In this document: positions 11,325 through 22,550 of the stretch, piece by piece
Position numbering within the stretch: the first letter of the stretch is position 1
Layout: each line of letters begins with the position of its first letter
NCBI RefSeq assembly: GCF_024346135.1
Contig: NZ_JAGQCJ010000009.1
Location: forward strand, 1-64,000
Length of the DNA stretch: 64,000 nt
Source: Cyanobium sp. CH-040
Lineage (GTDB): Bacteria > Cyanobacteriota > Cyanobacteriia > PCC-6307 > Cyanobiaceae
Direction of reading: 5' to 3'
Program-made: the position numbers and the translations under genes
Notes under the pieces: generated by a model
Told to the model about the DNA's origin: nothing
Databases searched by the model: none
Seen by the model: only the letters and a program-made list of their open reading frames with translations

Positions 11325-12383
11325 ATGTCCACCTCCGCTCCCCTGCTGCTGCGCGCCGCCCGAGGTGAGCAGGTGGAGCGGCCGCCGGTGTGGATGATGC
11401 GCCAGGCGGGCCGTTACATGAAGGTGTACCGCGACCTGCGCGACCGCCATCCCGGCTTCCGGGAGCGCTCGGAGAACCCCGATCTCTCCTACGAGATCTC
11501 GATGCAGCCCTTCCACGCCTTCCGGCCCGACGGCGTGATCCTGTTCTCCGACATCCTCACGCCGCTGCCGGGCATGGGGATCGACTTCGACATCATCGAG
11601 AGCAAAGGGCCGATCATCGAGCCCGCCATTCGCACCCAGGCCCAGGTGGATGCCCTGCGGCCCCTGGATCCGGCCGCGGCGCTGCCGTTCGTGGGCGAGG
11701 TGCTGGGCCGGCTGCGCGCCGACGTGGGCAACGCGGCCGCCGTGCTCGGCTTCGTGGGCGCCCCCTGGACCCTGGCGGCCTACGCCGTGGAGGGCAAAAG
11801 CTCCAAGACCTACTCGGTGATCAAGGCCATGGCCTTCCGGGAGCCGGCGCTGCTGCACCAGCTGCTGGGCCACCTGGCCGACTCGATCGCGGCCTACGTG
11901 CGCTACCAGATCGATTCGGGTGCCCAGGTGGTGCAGCTGTTCGACTCCTGGGCCGGCCAGCTCAGCCCGATCGACTACGACGTGTTCGCAGCGCCCTACC
12001 AGAAGCGGGTGATCGACCAGGTGAAGGCCACCCACCCCGACACCCCTCTGATCCTCTACATCTCCGGCAGCGCCGGGGTGCTGGAGCGCATGGGCCGCAC
12101 CGGCGTCGACATCGTGTCGCTGGACTGGACCGTGGACATGGCCGACGGCTGCGCCCGCCTGCCCGAGCACGTGGGCGTGCAGGGCAACGTGGACCCCGGC
12201 CTGCTGTTCGGCACCCCCGAGGCGATCCGTGAGCGCATCCTCGACACGGTGCGCAAGGCCCGCGGCCGCCGCCACATCCTCAACCTCGGCCACGGCATCC
12301 TGCCCGGCACGCCCGAGGACAACGCCCGGGTGTTCTTCGAGACCGGCAAGGCGGTGAACGAGCTGCTGGGGGCCACCGTTTGA
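11325..12383 (+). CDS. hemE: Uroporphyrinogen III decarboxylase HemE
   Basis: Decarboxylates the four acetate groups of uroporphyrinogen III to give coproporphyrinogen III, the committed branch towards heme and chlorophyll. The 352-residue protein starts at ATG 11325; a TTG at 11313 in the same frame would add four residues and is less likely. The hallmark N-terminal substrate segment [13 protein letters not shown] (about residues 20-32) with its invariant Arg residues is present, as are [14 protein letters not shown] with the catalytic Asp, the LIGF-type segment ([14 protein letters not shown]) and the C-terminal NLGHGI(L)PGTP motif. It overlaps the next gene by 4 bp, so the downstream SDR gene is probably co-translated. 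Confidence 0.98.
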   Translation: MSTSAPLLLRAARGEQVERPPVWMMRQAGRYMKVYRDLRDRHPGFRERSENPDLSYEISMQPFHAFRPDGVILFSDILTPLPGMGIDFDIIESKGPIIEPAIRTQAQVDALRPLDPAAALPFVGEVLGRLRADVGNAAAVLGFVGAPWTLAAYAVEGKSSKTYSVIKAMAFREPALLHQLLGHLADSIAAYVRYQIDSGAQVVQLFDSWAGQLSPIDYDVFAAPYQKRVIDQVKATHPDTPLILYISGSAGVLERMGRTGVDIVSLDWTVDMADGCARLPEHVGVQGNVDPGLLFGTPEAIRERILDTVRKARGRRHILNLGHGILPGTPEDNARVFFETGKAVNELLGATV

Positions 12384-13480
12384 CGGCTGCCGGCGGACCC
12401 GGCGACGGCATCCCCGGCCCAGCCCGGCCCCAGCGGATTCTGATCACCGGCGCCTCGGGCTGCGTCGGCCAGCACATCGCCCATCTGCTCCTGCGCGAGA
12501 GCGACGCCGAGCTGCTGCTGCTGCTGCGCGATCCCGCCAGGCTCACGGCCGTGCCGGCCGACCATCCGCGCATCACCCTGCTGGTGGGCGACCTGCGCGA
12601 TCTCACACCCCATGCCGGCGCCATCGCCACGGCCACCCGAGTGGTGCACACCGCCACCGCCTGGGGGGACCCGGCACGGGCGATGGCCGTGAACGTGGTG
12701 GCGGTGAAGCAGCTGCTGGCCTGCTGCAGCCCCGAGAGACTGGAGCAGGTGCTGTATTTCTCCACCGCCTCGATCCTGGACCGCGACCTGCAGCTGCTCC
12801 CCGAAGCCCTCAGCGAAGGCACCGAATACATCCAGACCAAGGCCCTCTGCCTGCAGCAGCTGGAGCACCATCCCCTGGCTGAGCGGATCGTGGCCCTCTT
12901 CCCCACCCTGGTGTTCGGCGGCCGGGTGGATGGCAGGGGAGTGGATGGAGATGGCCAGTTCCCCACCAGCTACCTCACCGCCGGCCTGAAGGAGGCCTGC
13001 CGCTGGCTGTGGCTGGCGACATGGCTGCGGGTGGACGCCAGCTTCCATTTCATCCACGCCGGCGACATCGCCCGGGTGTGCGCACACCTGCTGAGCGAGC
13101 CCCACGGGAGCGCAGCCGGACGCCCCAATCCCGAGCCCGGCCAGGGGCGGGTGCGGCGGCTTGTGCTGGGCCAGCCGGCGGTCACCGTGAACGACACGGT
13201 GCGGCGGCTGACGCGCTGGCGCGGCGGCTGGATGCCGCCCGTGGGCCTGGCGGTCACCCCTGCGCTGGTGGAGGTGCTGATCAAGCTGCTGCGCCTGGAG
13301 GTCACCGCCTGGGACCGCTTCTCGATCCGCCAGCGCCACTTCGTGCACGAGCCGATCAGCCCCCCGGAGCGCTTCGGCCTGGTGAGCCAGGCGCCCACCC
13401 TGGAGGCGGTGTTCGAGCAGGCCGGGCTGCCGCGCCGGCGGCCGCTGGCGAAACGGCTGTGGCAATTGTTTCGAAGCTGA
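12380..13480 (+). CDS. NAD(P)-dependent epimerase / extended SDR protein
   Basis: Extended short-chain dehydrogenase of 366 residues with an N-terminal Rossmann fold: [15 protein letters not shown] (TGxxGxxG, residues about 20-34), then LLVGDLRD and VVHTAT. The active-site pattern is STAS followed by EYIQTKALC, giving Tyr and Lys in the YxxxK arrangement. The substrate is unknown; related picocyanobacterial proteins are annotated as nucleoside-diphosphate-sugar epimerases or hydroxysteroid-type SDRs. The probable start is TTG 12380, overlapping the hemE stop (TTGA). The coupling to hemE suggests co-expression but does not prove a tetrapyrrole role. Near the end, [22 protein letters not shown] is typical of the 3-beta-HSD-like clade. 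Confidence 0.85.
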   Translation: MTAAGGPGDGIPGPARPQRILITGASGCVGQHIAHLLLRESDAELLLLLRDPARLTAVPADHPRITLLVGDLRDLTPHAGAIATATRVVHTATAWGDPARAMAVNVVAVKQLLACCSPERLEQVLYFSTASILDRDLQLLPEALSEGTEYIQTKALCLQQLEHHPLAERIVALFPTLVFGGRVDGRGVDGDGQFPTSYLTAGLKEACRWLWLATWLRVDASFHFIHAGDIARVCAHLLSEPHGSAAGRPNPEPGQGRVRRLVLGQPAVTVNDTVRRLTRWRGGWMPPVGLAVTPALVEVLIKLLRLEVTAWDRFSIRQRHFVHEPISPPERFGLVSQAPTLEAVFEQAGLPRRRPLAKRLWQLFRS

Positions 13481-13550
13481 GCATCACGGGGCACCGGGGC
13501 CCAGGGGGCGCCTACGTTTGCGGGGCTATTGCGTTGCGAAGCGCCTTTCC

Positions 13551-13892
13551 ATGCGCCGTCTCCTTTCCCTCATCGCTCTGTGCCTGGCGTTGGTGCTGGG
13601 CGCCGCCCCCAGCTATGCGGCCGACGTGGCCCATGGCGCCCAGATCTTCTCGGCCAACTGCGCCGCCTGCCACATGGGTGGCGGCAACGTGGTGAACGCC
13701 GAGCGCACCCTCAAGCAGGATGCCCTGGCGGCCTATCTAGCCGACTACTCCAGCGACCACGAGGCCGCCATCGCCTACCAGGTGACCAACGGCAAAAACG
13801 CCATGCCCGCCTTCGGCGGCAAGCTCAGCGCCGGCGACATCGCCGATGTGGCCGCCTACGTGGAGGACATGGCCGGCAAGGGCTGGGCCTGA
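13551..13892 (+). CDS. petJ: Cytochrome c6 (cytochrome c553) precursor
   Basis: Soluble lumenal electron carrier between cytochrome b6f and photosystem I, also able to feed cytochrome oxidase. The 113-residue precursor starts at ATG 13551. It has a signal peptide ([22 protein letters not shown], cleaved before ADVAHG), the heme attachment motif CAACH (Cys37, Cys40, His41) and the axial Met85 in NAMPAFGG. The C-terminal helix [16 protein letters not shown] is the usual c6 ending with the conserved Trp. The frame extends upstream to 13518, but the added residues would spoil the signal peptide. A strong intrinsic terminator follows 64 bp after the stop. Confidence 0.97.
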   Translation: MRRLLSLIALCLALVLGAAPSYAADVAHGAQIFSANCAACHMGGGNVVNAERTLKQDALAAYLADYSSDHEAAIAYQVTNGKNAMPAFGGKLSAGDIADVAAYVEDMAGKGWA

Positions 13893-13955
13893 ACTGCTGG
13901 CTGGGCCTGATCCACGCCGATCGGCCTTCTCCACCAGCACCCCTGAATCCTTCGA

Positions 13956-13981
13956 CCCCGGCCCCTGGGCCGGGGTTTTTT
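13956..13981 (+). terminator. Rho-independent terminator of petJ
   Basis: A perfect GC-rich hairpin at 13956-13975 (CCCCGGCCC paired with GGGCCGGGG, very short loop) is followed at once by six T residues (13976-13981). It sits 64 bp after the petJ stop and just before the convergent small gene at 13987. Confidence 0.93.
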
Positions 13982-13986
13982 GCTGC

Positions 13987-14193
13987 TCAGGCCAGCGCCC
14001 GGCGCGCCTCCAGCACCGCCAGGTAGAGCTCCTCAGGCACCTCGCGGATGTCGTACTCGCTGGGCAGCACGCCATGCACGTGGCGGTGCACCGCCAGCCA
14101 GCAGTTGCGCTCCGGATCGGCGCCGGTGGCGTCGAACTCGAGCGAGCTCTCCGCCAGCTGCCGCACCAGATCGCCGTCCATCGCTTCGCCCAT
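13987..14193 (-). CDS. Small hypothetical protein, 68 aa
   Basis: Acidic soluble protein of 68 residues (start [20 protein letters not shown]; end [15 protein letters not shown]). It contains Trp32 and two His-rich steps (HRHVHG) in the middle. No signal peptide, membrane helix or recognised motif is present. It is convergent with petJ and divergent from clpB, with 156 bp to the clpB start. The coding-like composition and clean placement between two regulated genes support it as real, but I know no function. Confidence 0.6.
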   Translation of the reverse strand: MGEAMDGDLVRQLAESSLEFDATGADPERNCWLAVHRHVHGVLPSEYDIREVPEELYLAVLEARRALA

Positions 14194-14259
14194 CGGCCAC
14201 CACCCTTGCGCGGCCCATCATGGCCAGCGGTCCCGGTCGCTGGGGCGGAGCGCCGTACA

Positions 14260-14269
14260 CGAACGTTCG
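14260..14269. promoter_or_regulatory. Perfect 10-bp palindrome upstream of clpB
   Basis: CGAACGTTCG lies 81 bp before the clpB ATG, in the gap between two divergent genes (13987-14193 and clpB). A dyad in a divergent promoter region could be an operator, but it matches no operator I can name with confidence. It does not match the CIRCE element expected for HrcA control. Confidence 0.3.
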
Positions 14270-14349
14270 GCCTGCCGGGGGTGTCAGGGCCGCGAGGGAT
14301 CCATAGCTTGAGATCAACCCAAACACCGCCGCCGCCGGGAGGTTTCCGC

Positions 14350-16986
<2,637 letters not shown>

Positions 16987-17048
16987 GCGGCGGGCGGCAA
17001 CGGTCAGCGGCGATAGGTTGAGGTTGATGGCAGCTGGAGGAATCAGCC

Positions 17049-18095
17049 ATGGATTCCCTCATCCCACTCGGCCACCCCGCTGGCAGCGGCGATCGCGCCC
17101 CGTCCCGTCCCGGGGCCGTCCCGGCCCCGCCCCTGCTGCTCTCGGCCGGCGTCGACGCCGACCCCGCCCGGGCCGCTGATGGGGCCCTGGCGGCGCTGCT
17201 GGAGTGGCGCCGCGTCCAGCTGCAGCGGATCCTGGGCGAGCGCATCGGCCTGCTGCGCCGCCCCTTCAGAGGGGCTGGCCGCAAGGCCAGGGCCGACGAC
17301 CGCGAGCAGGTGCACCAGCTGCGCACCGGCCTGCGGCGACTGCGCTCGATGGCCGAAGCCTTCCCCCGCCACTGGCGCGGGCCCTCGGCAAAAAGCCTAC
17401 GCAAGCTGGCCCGCGCCGCCGGCGAGGTGCGCGACCTGGATGTGCTGCTGGAGACCCTGGAGGAGCACCAGCGCGAGATGGGCGGGGGCGAGCGGCGGCG
17501 GTTGGGGCGCCTGATCGACCGGCTGCAGACGGTGCGCTGCCGGGGGCGCCGCCAGCTCAGCCGGCGGCTGCGCCGGCTGCCCAGGGGTCTCGCACCCGCC
17601 CCGAAGCCGCCGCAGAGCCCGGAAGCCGCCAGCGACGTCCATCAAGGCGCCCTGCCGCTGCTGCGGGCCGGCCTCATCCGCCAGCTGGCGGAGCTGCGCC
17701 TGCATCCGGGCTGGGGGGATGGCCGCCGGCCGGCCCGCGGCAGCCGCCGGGAGCGGGATCAGCACGAACTGCGCAAGGCCTTCAAGCGGCTGCGCTATCA
17801 GCTGGAGGTGCTCGAGGCCCTGGAGCCGGCCCTGCGCGACCGGCTGGTGCTGCTCAAGCGCACCCAGGACAGCCTGGGGCTGCTCCAGGACCTGGTGATC
17901 TGGCGGCCGCTGCTCAAGCAGCACCTGGAAGGTCGCCTCAAGCGCCGGCTGCCGGCCCTGGCCGCCCGCTGGCGGCGGCAGGCCGATGGCGCCTGGGCCG
18001 ACTGGCTGGAGCTGCGCCGCCAGTGGCTGGATCCGGCCACCGGCCTGGAGGCCTGGCAGCGCTGGCTGCTGGAGCTGGAGAGCACCGCCGCCTGA
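17049..18095 (+). CDS. CHAD domain-containing protein
   Basis: CHAD (conserved histidine alpha-helical domain) proteins bind polyphosphate and often associate with polyphosphate granules (family knowledge). The 348-residue protein is almost wholly helical and very Arg-rich, with the two characteristic segments: REQVHQLRTGLRRLRSMAEAF (about residues 85-105) and DQHELRKAFKRLRYQLEVLEAL (about 237-258). Both hold the conserved His followed by Arg/Lys helices that line the polyanion pore. No CYTH triphosphatase domain is fused. ATG 17049 is supported by GGAGG at about 17035. It lies 62 bp after clpB in the same direction. Confidence 0.85.
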   Translation: MDSLIPLGHPAGSGDRAPSRPGAVPAPPLLLSAGVDADPARAADGALAALLEWRRVQLQRILGERIGLLRRPFRGAGRKARADDREQVHQLRTGLRRLRSMAEAFPRHWRGPSAKSLRKLARAAGEVRDLDVLLETLEEHQREMGGGERRRLGRLIDRLQTVRCRGRRQLSRRLRRLPRGLAPAPKPPQSPEAASDVHQGALPLLRAGLIRQLAELRLHPGWGDGRRPARGSRRERDQHELRKAFKRLRYQLEVLEALEPALRDRLVLLKRTQDSLGLLQDLVIWRPLLKQHLEGRLKRRLPALAARWRRQADGAWADWLELRRQWLDPATGLEAWQRWLLELESTAA

Positions 18096-18151
18096 CCTCG
18101 GCCCAGCCACCCCGGAGCGTCCACGAGCAGCATCGGCCCGAGGCTGAACGA

Positions 18152-18994
18152 TCAGTCGAACAGGTCGGGTTCGGTCACGATCACGTCCTCCCAGAGGGTC
18201 TGGAAGTTGAGCCAGCCCGCCTGCGGCGTGGCGGTGTGCTCACGGGTGTATTCCGCCCACTCGCGGCGGATCAGCTGGGGCGTGCCGGCGGCTTCGGCCA
18301 GCAGCTGGCACTGGCAGGCGCGCTCCATGGCGATGAACCAGTAGGCCGCTTCCTCCACGGTGTGCCCCACCGTGAACAGGCCGTGGTTCTGGTGGATCGC
18401 CGCCTTGCCGCGGCTGAAGGCGGCGGCGAAGCGCCGGCCGGCCTCCTCCTCCAGCACCACCTTGCCGCCGTCCTCTCGCACCAGCACGTGGTCCTCGAAG
18501 AACATGCAGCTGTCCTGACTGATCGGATCCACCAGCCGCCCCAGGCTGGCGAAGGCCTTGCCGTGGGGCGAGTGGGCGTGGGCGGCGGCCTGCACCTCCG
18601 GCCGGCTGGCATGGAGGGCCGCGTGCAGCACGAAGGCCGCCCGGTTCACCGGCCAGTGGCCGATCACCACCTCGCCGGCGTGGTTCACCAGCAGCAGATC
18701 GCTCACCTTCAGGCGGCGGAAGCAGCGGGCGAAGGGATTGACCCAGAAGTGATCGGGAAATTCCGGATCGCGCACGGTGATGTGGCCAGCCACCCCCTCG
18801 CCGAAGCCCAGCCGGCCGAAGATCCGCAGGGCCGCCACCAGCCGCTCCTGGCGGTGGCGGCGCTCCAGCTCCGGCGTTTCGAACACCGGCGGTGCGAGCG
18901 TCTGCAGCGGTTTGGGGGTGAGCGGCACGCCGCCGATGCAGGGAACCGCTGCGGACGGGCCGGCGGCGGCGGAAGGGCTGTTGGCGACGGTCAC
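18152..18994 (-). CDS. Class II aldolase/adducin family protein
   Basis: Zn-dependent class II aldolase/adducin head domain of about 280 residues; the exact aldol substrate is unknown. The fold signature is present: GFGEGVAGHITVRDPE near residue 70, the first metal-ligand pair in AHAHSPHGKAFA, the catalytic acidic segment ISQDSCMFFEDH and the third histidine in HQNHGLFTVGHTVEEA. I chose GTG at 18994. A start at 19066 is also open but would overlap the divergent transporter gene by 46 bp and add a low-complexity tail. The protein ends WEDVIVTEPDLFD. It is divergent from the EamA transporter. Confidence 0.88.
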   Translation of the reverse strand: MTVANSPSAAAGPSAAVPCIGGVPLTPKPLQTLAPPVFETPELERRHRQERLVAALRIFGRLGFGEGVAGHITVRDPEFPDHFWVNPFARCFRRLKVSDLLLVNHAGEVVIGHWPVNRAAFVLHAALHASRPEVQAAAHAHSPHGKAFASLGRLVDPISQDSCMFFEDHVLVREDGGKVVLEEEAGRRFAAAFSRGKAAIHQNHGLFTVGHTVEEAAYWFIAMERACQCQLLAEAAGTPQLIRREWAEYTREHTATPQAGWLNFQTLWEDVIVTEPDLFD

Positions 18995-19020
18995 GGGGCG
19001 GCGCTCACCCGGAGGGGCCC

Positions 19021-20001
19021 ATGCTGACAGAGCCGAACCGGCTTGGCAGACCGCCCGCACCGCCACCGATGCTCACAGGGGTTCCATGGTTGTGGCTGAC
19101 GCTCGGCACCGCCCTCGGTGAAACCGTGCGCGACCTCTGCCTGCGCACGGTGCTGCGCCGCTCCGGCTGGAGCACCCTGCGGGTGATCGGCATCAGCAGC
19201 GGCCTGGCGGGCCTGCTGCTGCTGCCGCTGCTGCTCAGCCGGCCGCCGGTGGTCAACCTGCCCGCGTTCGCGGCGGCCCTGCTGCTGGGCGGCAGCCTCA
19301 ACGCCCTGGCCTTCTGGTGCTACGGCCGGGCCATCGCCCTGGAGGATCTCAGCCTGGTGCTGCCCCTGATCAACCTCTCGCCCCTGGCCCTGCTGCTGGC
19401 GGGGTGGTGGGTGCTGGGCGAACGGCCCGGTCCGCTGGCGGTGCTGGGGGTGGCCCTGCTGGTGCTCGGGGCCCTGCTGCTCGGCCAGCCCCGCAGCCGG
19501 ACGGGAGCGGAGGGCTGGGGCCTGGCGCGTCTCTGGTCCAGTCCCGGCTGCCGCGCCATGCTGCTGGTGGCGTTGCTCTGGGGCATCGGCGCCAGCGTCG
19601 ACAAGCTGGGGGTGAGGGCCGGCGGCAGCGTCGCCTGGGTGCTGGCCCTGCAGCTGAGCATCGGCAGCAGCCTGCTCGCTCTGTCGCTGCGGGAACCGCG
19701 CCGGCCATCCCGGAGCCGCAGGCCGAAGCCGGCGGGGGCAGGCCCCCTGGCCGTGGCGCCGGTGATGGTTGTCGCCCTGGTTCTGGCGGCCCTTGCCCTG
19801 GCCGCCGGAACGGTGCTGCAGATGGAGGCGATCCGGCAGACGGCGGTGGTGCACGTGATCGCCATCAAGCGGCTGAGCACGCTGCTGGGCAGCGGCGCCG
19901 GCGTGCTGGCCCTGGGCGAGGCCGATGGACTGCGACGCCTCACGGCCGCCGGCCTGATGCTGCTCGGCGCCGCCACGGTGCTGCGGGGCGCGATGGGCTG
20001 A
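19021..20001 (+). CDS. EamA/DMT-superfamily transporter
   Basis: Inner-membrane drug/metabolite-type exporter with about ten transmembrane helices in two EamA repeats (about residues 20-160 and 180-325). The helices are plain in the sequence, for example LAGLLLLPLLLSR, FAAALLLGGSLNALAFW, LAVLGVALLVLGALLLG, VMVVALVLAALALAAG and LTAAGLMLLGAATVLRG. A basic cytoplasmic loop (REPRRPSRSRRPKPAG) separates helices in the second half. ATG 19021 has a strong GGAGGGG site 5 bp upstream; a second ATG at 19069 would also give a full transporter. The substrate cannot be read from the sequence. It is divergent from the aldolase, with 26 bp between the chosen starts. Confidence 0.88.
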   Translation: MLTEPNRLGRPPAPPPMLTGVPWLWLTLGTALGETVRDLCLRTVLRRSGWSTLRVIGISSGLAGLLLLPLLLSRPPVVNLPAFAAALLLGGSLNALAFWCYGRAIALEDLSLVLPLINLSPLALLLAGWWVLGERPGPLAVLGVALLVLGALLLGQPRSRTGAEGWGLARLWSSPGCRAMLLVALLWGIGASVDKLGVRAGGSVAWVLALQLSIGSSLLALSLREPRRPSRSRRPKPAGAGPLAVAPVMVVALVLAALALAAGTVLQMEAIRQTAVVHVIAIKRLSTLLGSGAGVLALGEADGLRRLTAAGLMLLGAATVLRGAMG

Positions 20002-20053
20002 TCCCCAGCCAGGCTGGAAGGCCCTCTCCCACCACGGACCTCTGCCGCCTGCC

Positions 20054-21055
20054 ATGCCCTCCCTGCCCCGGCCCCGCCGCATCCTGATCACCGGCGCCAG
20101 CTCGGGCATCGGCCTGCAGGCGACCGCGCAGCTGATGGTTGCCGGCCACCGGCTGACCCTGCCCTGCCGCGATCCGCAGCGGGCCGCTGCCACCACCGCC
20201 CGCCTCATCCCCCGCCTCGCCGACGCAGCCGGCGGCGGCCCCGAGCCCCAGGCGCCGGTGTGCGACCTGGCCGATCTGGAGAGCGTGAACCGCTGCGCCG
20301 ACGCCCTGCTGCGCAAAGGCGAGCCGATCGACACCCTGGTGCTCAATGCCGGCCTGCAGTACACCGGCGCCCGCGAGCCACAGCGCTCGGCCCAGGGGCA
20401 TGAGCTCACCATCGCCGTGAACCACCTGGCCCACCAGCTGCTGGCGGTGCGCCTGCTGCCCCTGCTGCAGGGCGGCCGGGAGCCGCGGGTGGTGGTGACG
20501 GCCTCGGAGGTGCACGATCCCGTCAGCCCCGGCGGGCGGGTGGGTCGGCCCGCCGGCCTGGGCGACCTGAGCGGCCTGCGCCGGGGGCCCGACTTCGCGA
20601 TGGTCGATGGGGTGTCGCCCTTCGATGCCGACAAGGCCTACAAGGACAGCAAGCTCTGCAACCTGCTGTTCGCCCGGCGGCTGCAGCAGCGGTTGCAGGA
20701 GCAGGGACACCACTGGCCGGTGATCGCCTGGAGCCCGGGCCTGGTGATCCCGCGCGGCAGCGACGGCTTCTTCCGCTACAGCCGCCGGCACAACGAAGCC
20801 GGCCAGCGCCTGTTCGCCCTGGTGGCGCGCGATCTGCTGCGGCTCACCGAAACCGTGGAGCGGGCCGGGGCGCTGCTGGCGGGTCTGGCCACCGATCCGG
20901 CTCACGCCGAGCCGGGCTTCCGCTACTGGAGCAACCGGGTGCTGGGGCCGGGCCGGCGCCGCTTCGAAGCGGTGGATCCCAGCGCCGAGGCCCGCGACGA
21001 CGCCCTGGCCGCCAGCCTCTGGGAGCTCAGCGCAGGACTGGTGGGACTGGCCTGA
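20054..21055 (+). CDS. Protochlorophyllide-reductase-like short-chain dehydrogenase
   Basis: SDR-superfamily protein of 333 residues with clear relationship to light-dependent protochlorophyllide oxidoreductase (LPOR). The NADPH motif is ILITGASSGIGLQA (residues 10-23). The LPOR-type catalytic segment KAYKDSKLCNLLFARRL (Tyr196, Lys200, Cys202) is preserved, as are a LGDLSGL segment before it and the C-terminal RYWSNR and LWELSAGLVGL blocks, which match LPOR's 'HWSWGNR' and 'WELSAKLVGL'. It differs in the region after the catalytic Lys (LVIPRGSDGFF in place of CVADTPLFRN) and in its N-terminal half, so it may be a paralogue of the true enzyme. It probably acts on a tetrapyrrole or a similar hydrophobic substrate in the cytoplasm. 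Confidence 0.8.
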   Translation: MPSLPRPRRILITGASSGIGLQATAQLMVAGHRLTLPCRDPQRAAATTARLIPRLADAAGGGPEPQAPVCDLADLESVNRCADALLRKGEPIDTLVLNAGLQYTGAREPQRSAQGHELTIAVNHLAHQLLAVRLLPLLQGGREPRVVVTASEVHDPVSPGGRVGRPAGLGDLSGLRRGPDFAMVDGVSPFDADKAYKDSKLCNLLFARRLQQRLQEQGHHWPVIAWSPGLVIPRGSDGFFRYSRRHNEAGQRLFALVARDLLRLTETVERAGALLAGLATDPAHAEPGFRYWSNRVLGPGRRRFEAVDPSAEARDDALAASLWELSAGLVGLA

Positions 21056-21059
21056 GCCC

Positions 21060-21347
21060 TCAGCCGGCCAGCTGGTCGATGCGCTGGGCCAGTTGCACGT
21101 CGAGGTTGGAGAGACCGCCGGTGTCGTGGGTGGTGAGATCGATCGTCACCCGGTTCCACACATTGCTCCACTCGGGATGGTGGCCCAGGGTCTCGGCCGC
21201 CAGGGCCACCTTGGCCATGAACCCGAAGGCCTCGGTGAAGTCGGCGAAGCTGAGCTGCCGGTGCAGCTTGCCCTCCCTGAGGCTCCAGGCTGGCAGGGAG
21301 GAGGGCAGCGCGTTGATCTGCTCGGGGGTGAGGGGCGTGGCGGCCAT
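21060..21347 (-). CDS. phhB: Pterin-4a-carbinolamine dehydratase
   Basis: Dehydrates 4a-hydroxytetrahydropterin and so recycles pterin cofactors; cyanobacteria often keep the gene without phenylalanine hydroxylase. ATG 21347 gives 95 residues, the usual size; a start at 21362 adds five. The active-site signature is intact: [17 protein letters not shown] (His56, His57, Trp60), and the helix motif [16 protein letters not shown] precedes it. The end, [22 protein letters not shown], is typical of the family. It lies just after the convergent POR-like gene (4 bp between stop codons). Confidence 0.92.
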   Translation of the reverse strand: MAATPLTPEQINALPSSLPAWSLREGKLHRQLSFADFTEAFGFMAKVALAAETLGHHPEWSNVWNRVTIDLTTHDTGGLSNLDVQLAQRIDQLAG

Positions 21348-21422
21348 CGTCGGGCGGAACACGGAGCGGCGCCATGGTGGCGCATCCGCCGGCGGGGCTG
21401 ACCGCGGCTGCCGGCCCGGTGC

Positions 21423-21773
21423 TCAGAGGCTCGGCCCGAACAGGATCGGCCGGCCGGTGAGCGCCGCATCCTTGGCGGTACTCCAGCGCACCCGGCAGCG
21501 GAAGCTGCGCTCAGCAGGCTCCCCCAGCCGCTCGTAGTGCATGGTGGTGACGACGGCGCCGGCCGGCCGCTGAGCCTGGGCCCGGTTGCAGGCATCCACC
21601 GGCGAGATCAGGGAGCTGACCTCCACCTCCCCGCTCTGCGCAGCGGGCGCTTCCTCGGCCCGCAGCGGCAGGGGGCTCAGCAGCGACGCGGCACAGATCA
21701 GGACGGCAGGCACCGCTGCGGTCCGGGGTGTTGACAGGGGCGGGGAAGCCATCGGCCGGCGGCAGGAAGGCAT
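21423..21773 (-). CDS. Secreted hypothetical protein, ~116 aa
   Basis: Probable exported protein of unknown function. From ATG 21773 (alternative ATG 21752) it has a signal peptide (hydrophobic core TAAVPAVLICAASLLSPLPL, cleavage after LRA-EEAP). The mature domain of about 75 residues has two cysteines (DACNRAQ and FRCRVRW) that could form a disulfide, and strands such as TTMHYERLGEPAERSFRCRV. The frame stays open further upstream, but that part has no coding character and holds the triple 16-bp repeat, which therefore lies in the upstream region of this gene. Confidence 0.6.
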   Translation of the reverse strand: MPSCRRPMASPPLSTPRTAAVPAVLICAASLLSPLPLRAEEAPAAQSGEVEVSSLISPVDACNRAQAQRPAGAVVTTMHYERLGEPAERSFRCRVRWSTAKDAALTGRPILFGPSL

Positions 21774-21861
21774 GACCCTAGGCATAGCGCCTCCGGTGAA
21801 GGGCACCTGGGGCCATGGCCAGCCTGGGGCCATGAGAGCGACCACTCCGCGGGCCAGGTCC

Positions 21862-21909
21862 GTCGGTGGTCGTTCCTGTCGGTGGTCGTTCCTGTCGGTG
21901 GTCGTTCCT
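21862..21909. repeat. Three perfect tandem copies of a 16-bp unit
   Basis: The unit GTCGGTGGTCGTTCCT occurs three times without mismatch at 21862-21877, 21878-21893 and 21894-21909. It lies between two minus-strand genes (21423-21773 and 21943-22182), about 90-135 bp upstream of the secreted-protein start. There is no spacer, so it is not a CRISPR array. It could be binding-site iterons or a minisatellite. Confidence 0.92.
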
Positions 21910-21942
21910 GCCCTGGCGATCCCTGTCAGGCTGTCTCGCGGA

Positions 21943-22182
21943 TCAGGACAGACGCCCTCTGAGGGCCGGCATGTCACTGCCGAGCACCTCCTCCAGCAGC
22001 CCCTGGATGTGGTGCAGGTCGTTGCGCAGGTCGGTCGCCAGATCGCGGATGGAGTCCTCGCTCTCCTCGTCGAGATCGCGGCTGTCAAATCGCTCCACCC
22101 TCTGCTGGGCGGTCGCCCTGGCCTGCTCGAGCCGGCGCACGATCTCCTCGAGCAGATCCTGGCTCACGGACGTGGATGACAT
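21943..22182 (-). CDS. Small acidic coiled-coil hypothetical protein, 79 aa
   Basis: The protein from ATG 22182 is soluble, charged and helical. It starts MSSTSVSQDLLEEIVRRLEQ, has an acid-rich middle (RDLDEESEDSIRDLATDLRND) and ends HHIQGLLEEVLGSDMPALRG. Heptad-like spacing of Leu/Ile/Val suggests a coiled coil or helical hairpin. I recognise no family and assign no function. The frame continues upstream to 22449, but that part reads as noncoding AT-richer sequence. Confidence 0.6.
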   Translation of the reverse strand: MSSTSVSQDLLEEIVRRLEQARATAQQRVERFDSRDLDEESEDSIRDLATDLRNDLHHIQGLLEEVLGSDMPALRGRLS

Positions 22183-22550
22183 GGCCGTCGGGGATGGACA
22201 TCCCTCCACTGTGCCTCGCCCACGGTGTCTGGGCCCACGCTGGCTGGCAGGCCGTTGCTCCGGATTGAGCAGCCCTGCAGCACTGGCTGCAGTCGGCGGG
22301 ACGTTGACAGCACAGGGGTTTGGGGTATGGCGGAAATAACGGATGCGCTCACGCTTCCGATCCAAATTACACACTGGACCATCACGCTGCGCACCGATCG
22401 TCTGTGGCGATCTGCGCATCAATGCTGGACCAGGGAGTGCATCGGGCACCTTCTGATTTCGTCCGGAACCGGATAGCAGGCCCGTTCAAGTCGGACCGTG
22501 CCTGGCCGTATCCGCCGTTGTATTGAAACTGTATTCAAGGAGTAACGATC
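22183..22550. other. 368-bp noncoding region, AT-richer than surroundings
   Basis: No convincing gene is seen here. The sequence is visibly richer in A/T than most of the window. It contains an inverted repeat TCCGG-AA-CCGGA at 22462-22473 and, near the right end, a TTGTATTGAAACTGTATT stretch followed by AAGGAG (22538-22543), the ribosome site of the coiled-coil gene at 22551. It probably holds divergent promoters for the 79-aa and 116-aa genes. Confidence 0.55.

Noticed and set aside
18995-19066. Longer start of the class II aldolase at 19066
   Set aside because: It would overlap the divergent EamA gene and adds a low-complexity tail; GTG 18994 is more likely.
21862-21909. CRISPR array
   Set aside because: The 16-bp units are directly adjacent without spacers and there are no cas genes.
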